Positions 36,491-42,942 of a stretch of DNA of 64,000 bases are shown in pieces. The stretch comes from Sphingomonadales bacterium (GTDB lineage Bacteria; Pseudomonadota; Alphaproteobacteria; Sphingomonadales; Sphingomonadaceae): positions 1 to 64,000 of the forward strand of contig JANXSN010000038.1 of NCBI GenBank assembly GCA_025352685.1, given 5' to 3'. The notes under the pieces were generated by a model. The model was not told the origin of the DNA. It searched no databases and saw only the letters and a program-made list of their open reading frames with translations. A program made the position numbers and the translations under genes. Each line of letters starts with the position of its first letter. Within the stretch, counting starts at the first letter, position 1.

Positions 36491-37024
36491 ATGGTGCGCC
36501 GCACAACACGTTCGCTCGACTGGGGTTTCCCGCGATGGCGCGAGTATGGGTCGGAAACGGCAGCCACGACCGTCCGAACCTGTGATCGGCACGGCTGCGA
36601 TGCGGTCGGCGACAAGCCTGCGCCGAAATCGCCAAATAGCCCGGACCGCTGGTATTTCTGCGAGACTCACGCGGGTGAGTACAACCGCAATTGGGATTAC
36701 TTCGAAGGCCTTAGTCCTGAAGAAGCCGCGGCCCGTGAGGCCAAGGAACGAACCGAAGGCGGTGGTTGGCGTGAGAGTTCGCATCACCAATGGGCCGGTC
36801 CCGGCGACGGCACCCGTTCGCGTGACGAGATGCGTGCTCTTGGCGTGCTGGGTGTTGCGAGCGATTCGAGTTTCGAGGACATCCGCATCGCATGGCGCGG
36901 ACTTGCAAAAGCTAATCATCCCGATCTGAAACCCGATGATCCTGAGGCCGTCCAGCGGTTCCGCGAGATTCAGGCCGCGTGGGACGTGCTGCGGGCAGCT
37001 GAAGAACGGCGCGTTGTTGAATGA
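36491..37024 (+). CDS. J-domain protein
   Basis: About 177 residues from the ATG reading MVRRTTRSLDWGFPRWREYG; an ATG at 36449 in frame is also possible. A middle region has four cysteine/histidine pairs (TCDRHGCD, YFCETHAGEY), possibly metal binding. The C-terminal J domain includes EMRALGVLGV, a helix II, the HPD motif in ANHPDLKP, and FREIQAAWDVL. It stimulates a DnaK-type ATPase. There is no Gly/Phe or DnaJ zinc domain, so it is a type III J protein. The stop overlaps the next ATG. Confidence 0.86.
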   Translation: MVRRTTRSLDWGFPRWREYGSETAATTVRTCDRHGCDAVGDKPAPKSPNSPDRWYFCETHAGEYNRNWDYFEGLSPEEAAAREAKERTEGGGWRESSHHQWAGPGDGTRSRDEMRALGVLGVASDSSFEDIRIAWRGLAKANHPDLKPDDPEAVQRFREIQAAWDVLRAAEERRVVE

Positions 37025-37293
37025 TCCGGTTCAGCAAGGCCAAGCCAACGGCGATCGTGATGGCATGCGAGAAATGTTTCAAGCGCGCCCGGATCAAGGA
37101 CAAGCTGACCAAGCCGCTTAAACGCGCACTCAAGCCCCACGGGATCAAAGTCGTTAAAACGCAGTGCCTTGGAGTGTGTCCAAAAGGCGCGGTCGCGCTG
37201 CACGACTCGCGACGCCCAAGTCAGTGGGTTATCGTGGACCATTCTACGCCCCCCAGCCAACTGAAGGCGTTACTCCTCGAGGCTGTCGGGTAA
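37021..37293 (+). CDS. Thioredoxin-like [2Fe-2S] ferredoxin
   Basis: 90 residues with two cysteine pairs, VMACEKCFKRA near 16-19 and TQCLGVCPKGAVAL near 49-53. This is the layout of shortened thioredoxin-like ferredoxins and related (2Fe-2S) proteins of unknown physiological role. It may carry electrons or bind metal. It is coupled to the J-domain gene by ATGA, and its end overlaps by 24 bases with the convergent hypothetical gene. Confidence 0.72.
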   Translation: MIRFSKAKPTAIVMACEKCFKRARIKDKLTKPLKRALKPHGIKVVKTQCLGVCPKGAVALHDSRRPSQWVIVDHSTPPSQLKALLLEAVG

Positions 37294-37551
37294 AGGCGCT
37301 TTGCCGGTGAGGGCGCGCGCGAGTTTTGCAGCCGCATCGAAACTGCTTGTTCCGTCGAGTTCGATCGTATTGTCGACACAGCGCGCCTGCACCGGCTGGC
37401 CGTCGAGCGCGACGCTCGCCGTCGGCCCCAGGCGTTTGATCCATGTGCTCGCCGCGAGCGTCAGTGTCAGCATGACGACTGGGGCGCCCGTCACGCCGGC
37501 TATGGCGCGACCATCAAGAAAATCGCTCGGATTCAAGGGCCTGCTCGCCAC
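37270..37551 (-). CDS. Hypothetical protein, possibly exported
   Basis: 93 residues from a GTG at 37551. Sequence includes ASTWIKRLGPTASVALDGQPV, DNTIELDGTSSFDAAAKLARAL and a C-terminal acidic end. I recognise no family. Reading upstream in frame from 37552 to 37593 gives a hydrophobic run, ISLSLVLVIAAQLSVA, which looks like a secretion signal but contains no ATG, GTG or TTG. The real protein may use a rare start or the region may contain a frameshift. It lies just after sufE on the same strand. Confidence 0.5.
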   Translation of the reverse strand: MASRPLNPSDFLDGRAIAGVTGAPVVMLTLTLAASTWIKRLGPTASVALDGQPVQARCVDNTIELDGTSSFDAAAKLARALTGKAPLPDSLEE

Positions 37552-37589
37552 GCTGAGCTGAGCAGCAATAACAAGGACAAGGGACAGGC

Positions 37590-38012
37590 TTATTGGCCGA
37601 ATTCCACCAGATACCGCTCTGCGGTCGAGCGGATCAGTAAAATCATATTGGGAATGCCCTGAGTGCGATTGGAGCTGAGCTGGCGGCTGAGATCGAAGGG
37701 ACCGAGTTCGGCAGTGATGTCAATCGCGGCAACTTGTTGCGGCGTGCGATCCTGAACGGTTGCCAGAACGAGCGCGATGATGCCCTTGGTAATCGCCGCG
37801 TTAGAATCGGCGAGGAAATGAAGCTTGTCACCGTCTCGGGTTGGGTAAACCCAAACACTGGCTGAACAGCCTTTAACCAAGGTCGCGTCGGTCTTCAGCG
37901 CGTCTGGCATGGGCTCGAGGTCGCGACCCAGATCAATCAGCAATCGGTAACGGTCGTCGGCGTCGAGAAGCTCATAGTCTTCGCGTATGTCAGAGAGCGC
38001 GGGAAGGGTCAT
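37590..38012 (-). CDS. sufE: SufE-family Fe-S sulfur acceptor
   Basis: 140 residues from the ATG at 38012. The family motif ATLVKGCSASVWVYPTR contains the sulfur-accepting cysteine; LADSNAAITKGIIALV and PFDLSRQLSSNRTQGI complete the fold. SufE takes persulfide sulfur from SufS and passes it to the SufBCD scaffold. It follows the psp series on the same strand after 24 bases and may be read with it, though its own function is not related. Confidence 0.93.
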   Translation of the reverse strand: MTLPALSDIREDYELLDADDRYRLLIDLGRDLEPMPDALKTDATLVKGCSASVWVYPTRDGDKLHFLADSNAAITKGIIALVLATVQDRTPQQVAAIDITAELGPFDLSRQLSSNRTQGIPNMILLIRSTAERYLVEFGQ

Positions 38013-38036
38013 CAACCGCGCTCTAACTGACCTGCA

Positions 38037-38285
38037 TCAAATATCCACCCCGGCTGCGATAGCCTCAAGTCGCCGTACCCGCTCCTTTAGATCGGCCACA
38101 TCGATGCGTTGACCCACCGTCGGAGTGGTGGATGTCATGGCGTTACCGATCTCCGCGCGCTTGAGGTCGATCCATACCATGAAACCCTTAAGGCCGATCA
38201 AGCCGAGCACGGTGCTCGCCGCCAAAGCGGTCATCGCCATGCTGAAATAAAGCAGCAGACTGTCCATTGTCATTGCTCCTGTCAC
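38037..38285 (-). CDS. psp-satellite membrane protein 4
   Basis: 82 residues. A long N-terminal hydrophobic segment (LLLYFSMAMTALAASTVLGL) is followed by WIDLKRAEIG and a short coiled coil, DVADLKERVRRLEAIAAGVD, that ends the protein. The coil shares the LKERV..LE core with its neighbours and PspB. Not recognised in any named family. The start overlaps the stop of the upstream mini-gene by 4 bases, so it belongs to the same unit. It is the last of the psp-linked mini-genes. Confidence 0.72.
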   Translation of the reverse strand: MTGAMTMDSLLLYFSMAMTALAASTVLGLIGLKGFMVWIDLKRAEIGNAMTSTTPTVGQRIDVADLKERVRRLEAIAAGVDI

Positions 38286-38536
38286 CGCAGCTTCTCGATC
38301 TCGCGATCGAGCAGGCGTGCGCCATTGTCGTCAGTGGCCAGTCGCTCGAGAACGGCAATGCGCTCTTTCAACTGGGTAATTTCTTGCTTCATCCGGCCCG
38401 CCTCAGGATCCGGGCGGTAGATTACTTCGTTCCCATTGCGGTCCTTGGTGACGCCATAGCGGGCTTTCAGCACGCTCGAGACCATCACGATGCCTACAAT
38501 CAGAACAACCATTTCGAACGGGTTCATCGGTTGCAC
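38282..38536 (-). CDS. psp-satellite membrane protein 3
   Basis: 84 residues. One membrane helix, MVVLIVGIVMVSSVL, then a polar linker YGVTKDRNGNEVIYRPDPEAG, then the coiled coil QEITQLKERIAVLERLATDD ending with a REIEKLR tail. The coil matches the shared signature (ER(I/L)xTD ... EIxxLR). The N-terminus is periplasmic or membrane embedded, and the coil is likely cytoplasmic by the basic residues after the helix. No known family name. It is coupled to the following gene by a 4-base overlap. Confidence 0.75.
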   Translation of the reverse strand: MQPMNPFEMVVLIVGIVMVSSVLKARYGVTKDRNGNEVIYRPDPEAGRMKQEITQLKERIAVLERLATDDNGARLLDREIEKLR

Positions 38537-38571
38537 TCCCTTAGAAACATATCGCTATTTAAAGTGTTCGA

Positions 38572-38829
38572 CTAGTTGAGTGGATTGTCGCGCAACGCAT
38601 CGATCTCTTCGGAAAGTTCCACTCCTTTGTCCGTGGCGATTCTCTCGAGAACGCGGACACGTTGTTCAAGCCGTTCAGTATGCGCAGCGTATTGGGCAGC
38701 TTTTTCGGCCGTCATGGCAGACTGTTGTTCGAGTTGGCGTTCCTTCACACGGATCCACATTTTGAAGGGCGCGATGCCGATCGCGGCCAAAGGGATAAGA
38801 ACCCAGATCCAGCTTGCAATGTCGTTCAC
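38572..38829 (-). CDS. psp-satellite membrane protein 2
   Basis: 85 residues. N-terminal helix SWIWVLIPLAAIGIAPFKMW, then IRVKERQLEQQ and a coiled coil QRVRVLERIATDKGVELSEE followed by IDALRDNPLN. The last 40 residues are the clearest copy of the shared signature. PspB also has an N-terminal helix and a C-terminal coil, so this may be an old PspB duplicate that lost the NW(K) end. The gap to the next upstream mini-gene is about 12 bases. Confidence 0.78.
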   Translation of the reverse strand: MNDIASWIWVLIPLAAIGIAPFKMWIRVKERQLEQQSAMTAEKAAQYAAHTERLEQRVRVLERIATDKGVELSEEIDALRDNPLN

Positions 38830-38840
38830 AGCGGTTCGTC

Positions 38841-39014
38841 CTAGTTGGCGGGATTCGAGCGCAAAAGCTCGATTTCGCGGGTCAATCCATGCGCTTCGTC
38901 AGTCACGATGCGCTCAACATTGGCAAGGCGGTCTTTGATCGAGCCGAGTTCGGCGCGGAGCTGCGCGTTCTCTTGGCTGAGCAATTTGACGCGCTCCACC
39001 GTCTCCTCATTCAT
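38841..39014 (-). CDS. psp-satellite coiled-coil protein (possible second half of a split gene)
   Basis: 57 residues, entirely coiled coil: MNEETVERVKLLSQENAQLR, then IKDRLANVERIVTDEAHGLT and REIELLRSNPAN. It has the shared signature but no membrane segment, unlike its neighbours. The ATG overlaps the TGA of the 50-residue membrane gene just upstream. One additional C in the run before that TGA would fuse the two into a single 107-residue protein of normal satellite architecture. It is either a translationally coupled pair or a recent frameshift. Confidence 0.7.
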   Translation of the reverse strand: MNEETVERVKLLSQENAQLRAELGSIKDRLANVERIVTDEAHGLTREIELLRSNPAN

Positions 39015-39163
39015 CTGGGGTAGATCGCCTGGCCCCAGCTGCCGTCAAGAGGATAGCCGTTCTTGACACGCAGCCAGGTCGTCACGACCCATCCAGCGAC
39101 TCCCACCGAAGAGATGATGGCAATGGCGGGGAAAAAACCTCTGAGAAAAAATAGATTGTCCAT
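39011..39163 (-). CDS. psp-satellite membrane anchor (possible first half of a split gene)
   Basis: 50 residues: MDNLFFLRGFFPAIAIISSV, then VAGWVVTTWLRVKNG and YPLDGSWGQAIYPR. One or two hydrophobic helices followed by a short polar tail. GAGGAA lies six bases before the ATG. It lacks the coil that the other satellite proteins carry; the coil is encoded by the overlapping next frame. See the finding on the C run at the junction. Confidence 0.68.
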   Translation of the reverse strand: MDNLFFLRGFFPAIAIISSVGVAGWVVTTWLRVKNGYPLDGSWGQAIYPR

Positions 39164-39176
39164 GCGATGTTCCTCT

Positions 39177-39554
39177 TCAGCGCAAGCTGTCGATCTCGTT
39201 GGCGAGGCTCGAGTTGCGACTGGTGTAATAGGTTTCAACTTCGGCAAGGCGACGATCGAGATCACGAAACTTGGCGCGTACGTCACGCGTCGAACGCGAC
39301 GGCGATTGGCGGACGCCTTGCCAGAACTTGGCATCATCGGAGTTTTCGTAAAGTCCCACCGGCTTGGGCGGCGCCATCCACGCAATGATCAGATAAACCA
39401 CCAACAAGGCTCCTGACCCAAAAATCGTCCCAAGCACCGTGACGATTCGCACAACGGTCAGGTCAATTCCGGTGTAGTCGGCGATGCCGGCACAAACACC
39501 CAGCCATTTGGCGTTGGCTTTGTCGAGGTAGAAGGACGTGCGACGTGCAGACAT
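39177..39554 (-). CDS. pspC: Phage shock protein C
   Basis: 125 residues. The PspC domain is clear: FYLDKANAKWLGVCAGIADY, then VRIVTVLGTIFGSGALLVVYLI as the membrane part. The C-terminal third is a coiled coil (VRAKFRDLDRRLAEVETYYT, then SLANEIDSLR) that carries the same ending as the small satellites. PspC helps sense envelope stress and recruits PspA to the membrane. AGGAG lies a few bases before the ATG. Confidence 0.9.
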   Translation of the reverse strand: MSARRTSFYLDKANAKWLGVCAGIADYTGIDLTVVRIVTVLGTIFGSGALLVVYLIIAWMAPPKPVGLYENSDDAKFWQGVRQSPSRSTRDVRAKFRDLDRRLAEVETYYTSRNSSLANEIDSLR

Positions 39555-39578
39555 TGCAAATCTCCTGAGAACGGCGAT

Positions 39579-39809
39579 TCAGCCGTTTTTCCAATTGGGG
39601 TTTTCAGCGGTCATGATCCGTTCGATCGTGATGACGCGTTCTTCGAGGCGTCGTGCGGTGTCGTTCAGATCGTCGAGCAAATTCTCGTCATCGACGGTGA
39701 GTGTCTTGGCTTGCTTCCACTTCGTCGTGTAATGAAGAAATAACCAGGGCATCCCGACGAAAATGGCCAGGATCGCCGACAGCGGAATGAGGGCTTCGAG
39801 CGCACCCAT
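39579..39809 (-). CDS. pspB: Phage shock protein B
   Basis: 76 residues, the family length. N-terminal helix LIPLSAILAIFVGMPWLFLH and the coiled coil RRLEERVITIERIMTAENPN ending WKNG, matching the PspB C-terminal NW(R/K) pattern. It is an inner-membrane partner of PspC that relieves PspA inhibition of PspF. The ATG is one base from the pspA stop. Confidence 0.93.
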   Translation of the reverse strand: MGALEALIPLSAILAIFVGMPWLFLHYTTKWKQAKTLTVDDENLLDDLNDTARRLEERVITIERIMTAENPNWKNG

Positions 39810-39810
39810 A

Positions 39811-40479
39811 TCAGTTAGCCCTTCCTGCGGCCTTGGCCTTCAGAGCCTCAAGCGCAGCATCGACCTTTTCCGACGATTGAAGCTCGGCGATCTCTTCTTC
39901 GAGCGTTTTGGGCGCACCCATAGCGAGCGCGTCGGCGCGGCCTTCCGCAAGATCGGCGCGCTTTTCGAGGACATCGAACCGCGAGAACGCATCCTGCACG
40001 CGGTCGCCTGAATAGGCTTCGCGGACACGGATCCGGTTGTGTGCCGTTTCCATGCGGGTCGCGATGGCTGACTGGCGGGCACGGGCATCGCGCAGCTTCG
40101 ACTGAAGCTTGGCGATGTCGGCCTCGGATGCTTTCAGAGCATCGTCAAGGACGGCGATTTCAGCATCAAGCCGTTCAGCCATGTCGGTGGCTTTCTGCCG
40201 CTCGACAAGAGCCGCCTTGGCAAGGTCTTCGCGACCTTTCGAAAGAGCAAGCTCGGCCTTTTCTTCCCAACTGCTTTCAAGCGCACCGAGCTTGCCGATA
40301 TGACGCCGCATTTCCTTTTGATCGGCGATGGTCCGGGCAGCGGTGGCGCGAACTTCTACGAGTGTTTCCTCCATTTCGAGGATGATCATACGGATCATCT
40401 TGGCCGGGTCTTCCGCCTTGTCGAGCAAGTCGGTGAAGTTGGCGGCGACGATGTCGCGGGTGCGGGAAAAGATACCCAT
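39811..40479 (-). CDS. pspA: Phage shock protein A
   Basis: About 222 residues from the ATG reading MGIFSRTRDIVAANFTDLLD; an in-frame start eleven codons earlier is unlikely. It is almost fully helical, with the amphipathic membrane-binding N-terminus, the EDPAKMIRMIILEMEETLVE helix and long coiled coils to LEEEIAELQ. It is an ESCRT-III-like membrane-stabilising protein that also inhibits PspF until stress. It is second in the series after the TonB-like gene. Confidence 0.95.
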   Translation of the reverse strand: MGIFSRTRDIVAANFTDLLDKAEDPAKMIRMIILEMEETLVEVRATAARTIADQKEMRRHIGKLGALESSWEEKAELALSKGREDLAKAALVERQKATDMAERLDAEIAVLDDALKASEADIAKLQSKLRDARARQSAIATRMETAHNRIRVREAYSGDRVQDAFSRFDVLEKRADLAEGRADALAMGAPKTLEEEIAELQSSEKVDAALEALKAKAAGRAN

Positions 40480-40516
40480 GATGGAAACGGCCTTTCTGTT
40501 ACTAAACAACATTCTA

Positions 40517-40561
40517 CCGGAGCGGGCGGGGGCTTGCCAGGGAAGGGCGTACCCGCTCCGG
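40517..40561 (-). terminator. Stem-loop between the TonB-like gene and pspA
   Basis: A 10-bp perfect inverted repeat, ccggagcggg (40517-40526) and cccgctccgg (40552-40561), with a 25-base loop. It sits just after the TonB-like stop (40573) and before the pspA start (40479). There is no strong U tract after it in the minus direction, so it may be a partial terminator or an mRNA-processing/stability hairpin that sets the ratio of the first gene to pspA. Confidence 0.5.
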
Positions 40562-40572
40562 AATTTACCCGC

Positions 40573-41037
40573 TCACCCTGCGTTGGGTGCGGGGTTCTGT
40601 GCCGCCATGGCTTCGCCCTTGGCGTTGACGTAGTGGTTGACCAACGCGGTGGTCTCTGACTTGGTGGGCCGCGATGCATGGCCAAAGGTCAGGACAACAG
40701 CGACCGTTCGCGCGTCGTCGCCGTTGGGGTAGCTAACCGACTTTGCTGTCGACAGGGCCGCACGGTCGAGCACGGCATGGCCGCTCGATCCCGCCACCTG
40801 GGCACTCAGCACCTTGCCGCTCGCATCGATGCGAACCGCGATCGTTGCAACGCCGGTATCGCTGGTCGGCGCCCACGCTTGGTTTTTCAGCTGGGCTTCG
40901 ACATTGTCCACAAAGCTGCTTTGGGTCGTGGCAGCCTGGGAAGCCTGGGGGATAGCGAAAACGAGCGCGGTACCGATCATCGATGCCGCAAAGGCAGTGG
41001 CGGTTACACGGAACTTGGGGGCAGATGTGACGAACAT
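40573..41037 (-). CDS. Small secreted TonB C-terminal-domain protein
   Basis: About 154 residues from the ATG at 41037 with AGGAG eight bases upstream. A signal peptide (TAFAASMIGTALVFAIPQAS ending QAA) is followed by a TonB/TolA C-terminal-type domain. That domain includes ATIAVRIDASGKVLSAQVAG, LDRAALSTAKSV and RTVAVVLTFG. It lacks the membrane anchor and proline-rich linker of true TonB, so it is probably periplasmic and free. Being first behind the sigma-54 promoter, it is likely a psp effector. A GxN-rich tail completes it. Confidence 0.75.
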   Translation of the reverse strand: MFVTSAPKFRVTATAFAASMIGTALVFAIPQASQAATTQSSFVDNVEAQLKNQAWAPTSDTGVATIAVRIDASGKVLSAQVAGSSGHAVLDRAALSTAKSVSYPNGDDARTVAVVLTFGHASRPTKSETTALVNHYVNAKGEAMAAQNPAPNAG

Positions 41038-41103
41038 GGCGTTAACTCCTGAAACCTGTTTTTGTCTGTTGTTCCGTCGCGGGCGGCGGGACATGAACAG
41101 TTT

Positions 41104-41119
41104 TGCAGAAACCGTGCCA
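41104..41119 (-). promoter_or_regulatory. Sigma-54 promoter of the psp series
   Basis: On the minus strand these bases read TGGCACGGTTTCTGCA. The -24 element TGGCAC is perfect and the -12 element is CTGCA. The GG-to-GC spacing is the required ten bases between the dinucleotides. Transcription would begin near 41093, leaving a leader of about 55 bases before the TonB-like ATG. The adjacent pspF encodes the matching enhancer-binding protein. Confidence 0.82.
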
Positions 41120-41174
41120 ACTGATAGAATGGCGAAAAACAGCCATATTCGGAAAGTGTAACTAAAAACGATTT

Positions 41175-41194
41175 GCTAATAGTAAGTAATAAGC
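41175..41194. promoter_or_regulatory. Candidate PspF upstream activating dyad
   Basis: An AT-rich imperfect dyad (GCTAAT to ATAAGC, 20 bases) lies about 82-101 bases upstream of the predicted sigma-54 start. That is the distance at which PspF binds its UAS in E. coli. It also lies immediately before the pspF start codon at 41209, which would give autoregulation. The symmetry is imperfect, and the proposal rests on position. Confidence 0.4.
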
Positions 41195-41208
41195 GCTAAC
41201 TATCGGTA

Positions 41209-42258
41209 ATGGATAGGGGCAGTCAGGTTGTCGGCGAGTCATTCGCCTTTCTCGATTCGATTGAGCGCGCCAGCCGCGCTGCGGCGCTCAATCGTCCGGT
41301 TCTGGTTGTCGGCGAACGAGGTACAGGCAAAGAGCTTGTTGCCGAGCGCTTGCATCGCTTGAGCCCTCGTTGGGCGGCGCCCCTGATTGTCATGAACTGT
41401 GCAGCACTAGCCGAGACGCTGATTGAGGCTGAGCTCTTCGGGCACGAAGCGGGCGCTTTTACGGGTGCCACAAGGGCGCGCGAAGGGCGATTTGAGGAAG
41501 CCGATGGTGGCACGTTGTTTCTTGATGAGTTGGCCACCCTTTCCGCCGGTGCTCAAGAGCGACTTCTCCGCGCAGTCGAATACGGCGAGGTTACCCGGAT
41601 CGGGTCCAATAAACCGCTGCGTGTCGATGTTCGAATCGTTGCCGCCACGAACGAAAATTTGCCCTCGCTGGTCGATAAAGGCCGGTTCCGCGCCGATTTG
41701 CTGGATCGGTTGGCGTTTGAGGTTGTAACCTTGCCGCCGCTTCGCGCGCGTACCGGTGACGTGCCTGTACTAACCAATCATTTCGGGCGACGAATGGCAT
41801 CAGAACTTGAATGGCGTCAATGGCCTGGATTTTCGCCTGGTGTCATGGAAGTGCTCGAACGTTACGACTGGCCGGGTAACGTCCGTGAACTGCGTAATAC
41901 GGTCGAGCGCGCGGTCTATCGCTGGCAGGACGAGGATCGACCGATCGATGCGGTCGATTTCGACCCCTTCCTATCGCCGTGGATGCCAAAAATGTTGACC
42001 ACGGCCAGTTCGCCGATATTGGACGAGCAGCGTGGTACGGCTGAGCCTGTCGTTGCGCGACAGAACACCGCCCAAGTCCGGGATCTGCGCGCTGCGGTCA
42101 GCGCCTATGAGCGTGATATTATCGATCAAGCGCTGAAACGGTGCCGCTATAACCAGCGTGCCGCTGCCAAGACCATCGGGTTAAGCTATGATCAGATTCG
42201 CCACGCAATGAAGCGTCTCGGACTGTTCGAACACGATGTCAGTGAAAAACCTGCTTGA
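41209..42258 (+). CDS. pspF: Psp operon transcriptional activator (sigma-54 enhancer-binding AAA+ protein)
   Basis: 349 residues with no N-terminal receiver, as in PspF. Walker A VVGERGTGKELVAERL, sigma-54 contact loop GHEAGAFTGATRA, Walker B GGTLFLDELATLS, and the arginine fingers in RFRADLLDRLAF. The C-terminal Fis-type helix-turn-helix is YNQRAAAKTIGLSYDQIRH. The start MDRGSQVVGESFAF matches the family N-terminus. PspA is expected to bind and silence it. It is divergent from the regulated genes. A linker of about 50 residues before the DNA-binding domain is longer than in E. coli. Confidence 0.94.
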   Translation: MDRGSQVVGESFAFLDSIERASRAAALNRPVLVVGERGTGKELVAERLHRLSPRWAAPLIVMNCAALAETLIEAELFGHEAGAFTGATRAREGRFEEADGGTLFLDELATLSAGAQERLLRAVEYGEVTRIGSNKPLRVDVRIVAATNENLPSLVDKGRFRADLLDRLAFEVVTLPPLRARTGDVPVLTNHFGRRMASELEWRQWPGFSPGVMEVLERYDWPGNVRELRNTVERAVYRWQDEDRPIDAVDFDPFLSPWMPKMLTTASSPILDEQRGTAEPVVARQNTAQVRDLRAAVSAYERDIIDQALKRCRYNQRAAAKTIGLSYDQIRHAMKRLGLFEHDVSEKPA

Positions 42259-42321
42259 GCAATGCGACCGAACGTCGCTTCGAACGTTGAACGTTTAAAT
42301 CCCGTTGAGGAACCTTTGCCG

Positions 42322-42942
42322 ATGCCCTTTGTCCTTCCGCCGTTGCCCTATCCCCGCGATGCGCTCGCGCCACATATGTCGGGCGAGACGCTCGATTTCC
42401 ATCATGGCAAGCATCATCAGGCCTATGTGACCAAGACGAACGAAATTGTAGCGGCGAAGGGGTTGGGCGGCATGTCGCTGGTCGACCTGATTACGCACCA
42501 TACGGCCCCGGGTGATAAACAGCTCTTCAACCAGACGGCTCAGGTTTGGAACCACAGCTTCTTTTGGCAGTGCCTGTCGCCGACCAAACACTCACCATCT
42601 GGAAAACTGGCAGAACTTATCGTTCGCGATTTCGGATCGACCGATGCGCTGGTTAAGAAACTTGCAGCCGAAGCTGTTGCGCATTTTGCAAGCGGATGGG
42701 CGTGGCTCGTGCTTGACGAGGAGACGTTGAAGGTTACGTCGTTTCACGACGCCGACACGCCCATCGCGCACAACGTTGCGCCGCTGTTGACGCTCGATGT
42801 GTGGGAGCACGCCTATTACATCGACTATCGCAATGCGCGGCCCAAGTTTGCCGAAGAGGTGCTCTCAAACATAGTGAACTGGGACTTTGTCGCGCAAAAC
42901 CTAGACGGAAAGGGCGCCTCGCGGGCCGACCAGCAAGGTTAG
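42322..42942 (+). CDS. sodB: Superoxide dismutase (Fe/Mn family)
   Basis: 206 residues from the ATG at 42322 (MPFVLPPLPYPRDALAPHMS), with GAGGAA nine bases upstream. Metal ligands are visible: histidine in HGKHHQAYV, WNHSFFW, and D/H in LDVWEHAYYIDYRNARP. The residue pattern (AQVWNHSFFW, WLVLDE) favours the iron form. It removes superoxide in the cytoplasm. The stop shares TTAG with the convergent yciB. Confidence 0.95.
   Translation: MPFVLPPLPYPRDALAPHMSGETLDFHHGKHHQAYVTKTNEIVAAKGLGGMSLVDLITHHTAPGDKQLFNQTAQVWNHSFFWQCLSPTKHSPSGKLAELIVRDFGSTDALVKKLAAEAVAHFASGWAWLVLDEETLKVTSFHDADTPIAHNVAPLLTLDVWEHAYYIDYRNARPKFAEEVLSNIVNWDFVAQNLDGKGASRADQQG

Noticed and set aside
37021-37293. Assigning a specific electron-transfer role to the thioredoxin-like ferredoxin
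   Set aside because: The four cysteines fit a cluster, but nothing in the context fixes a partner or pathway.
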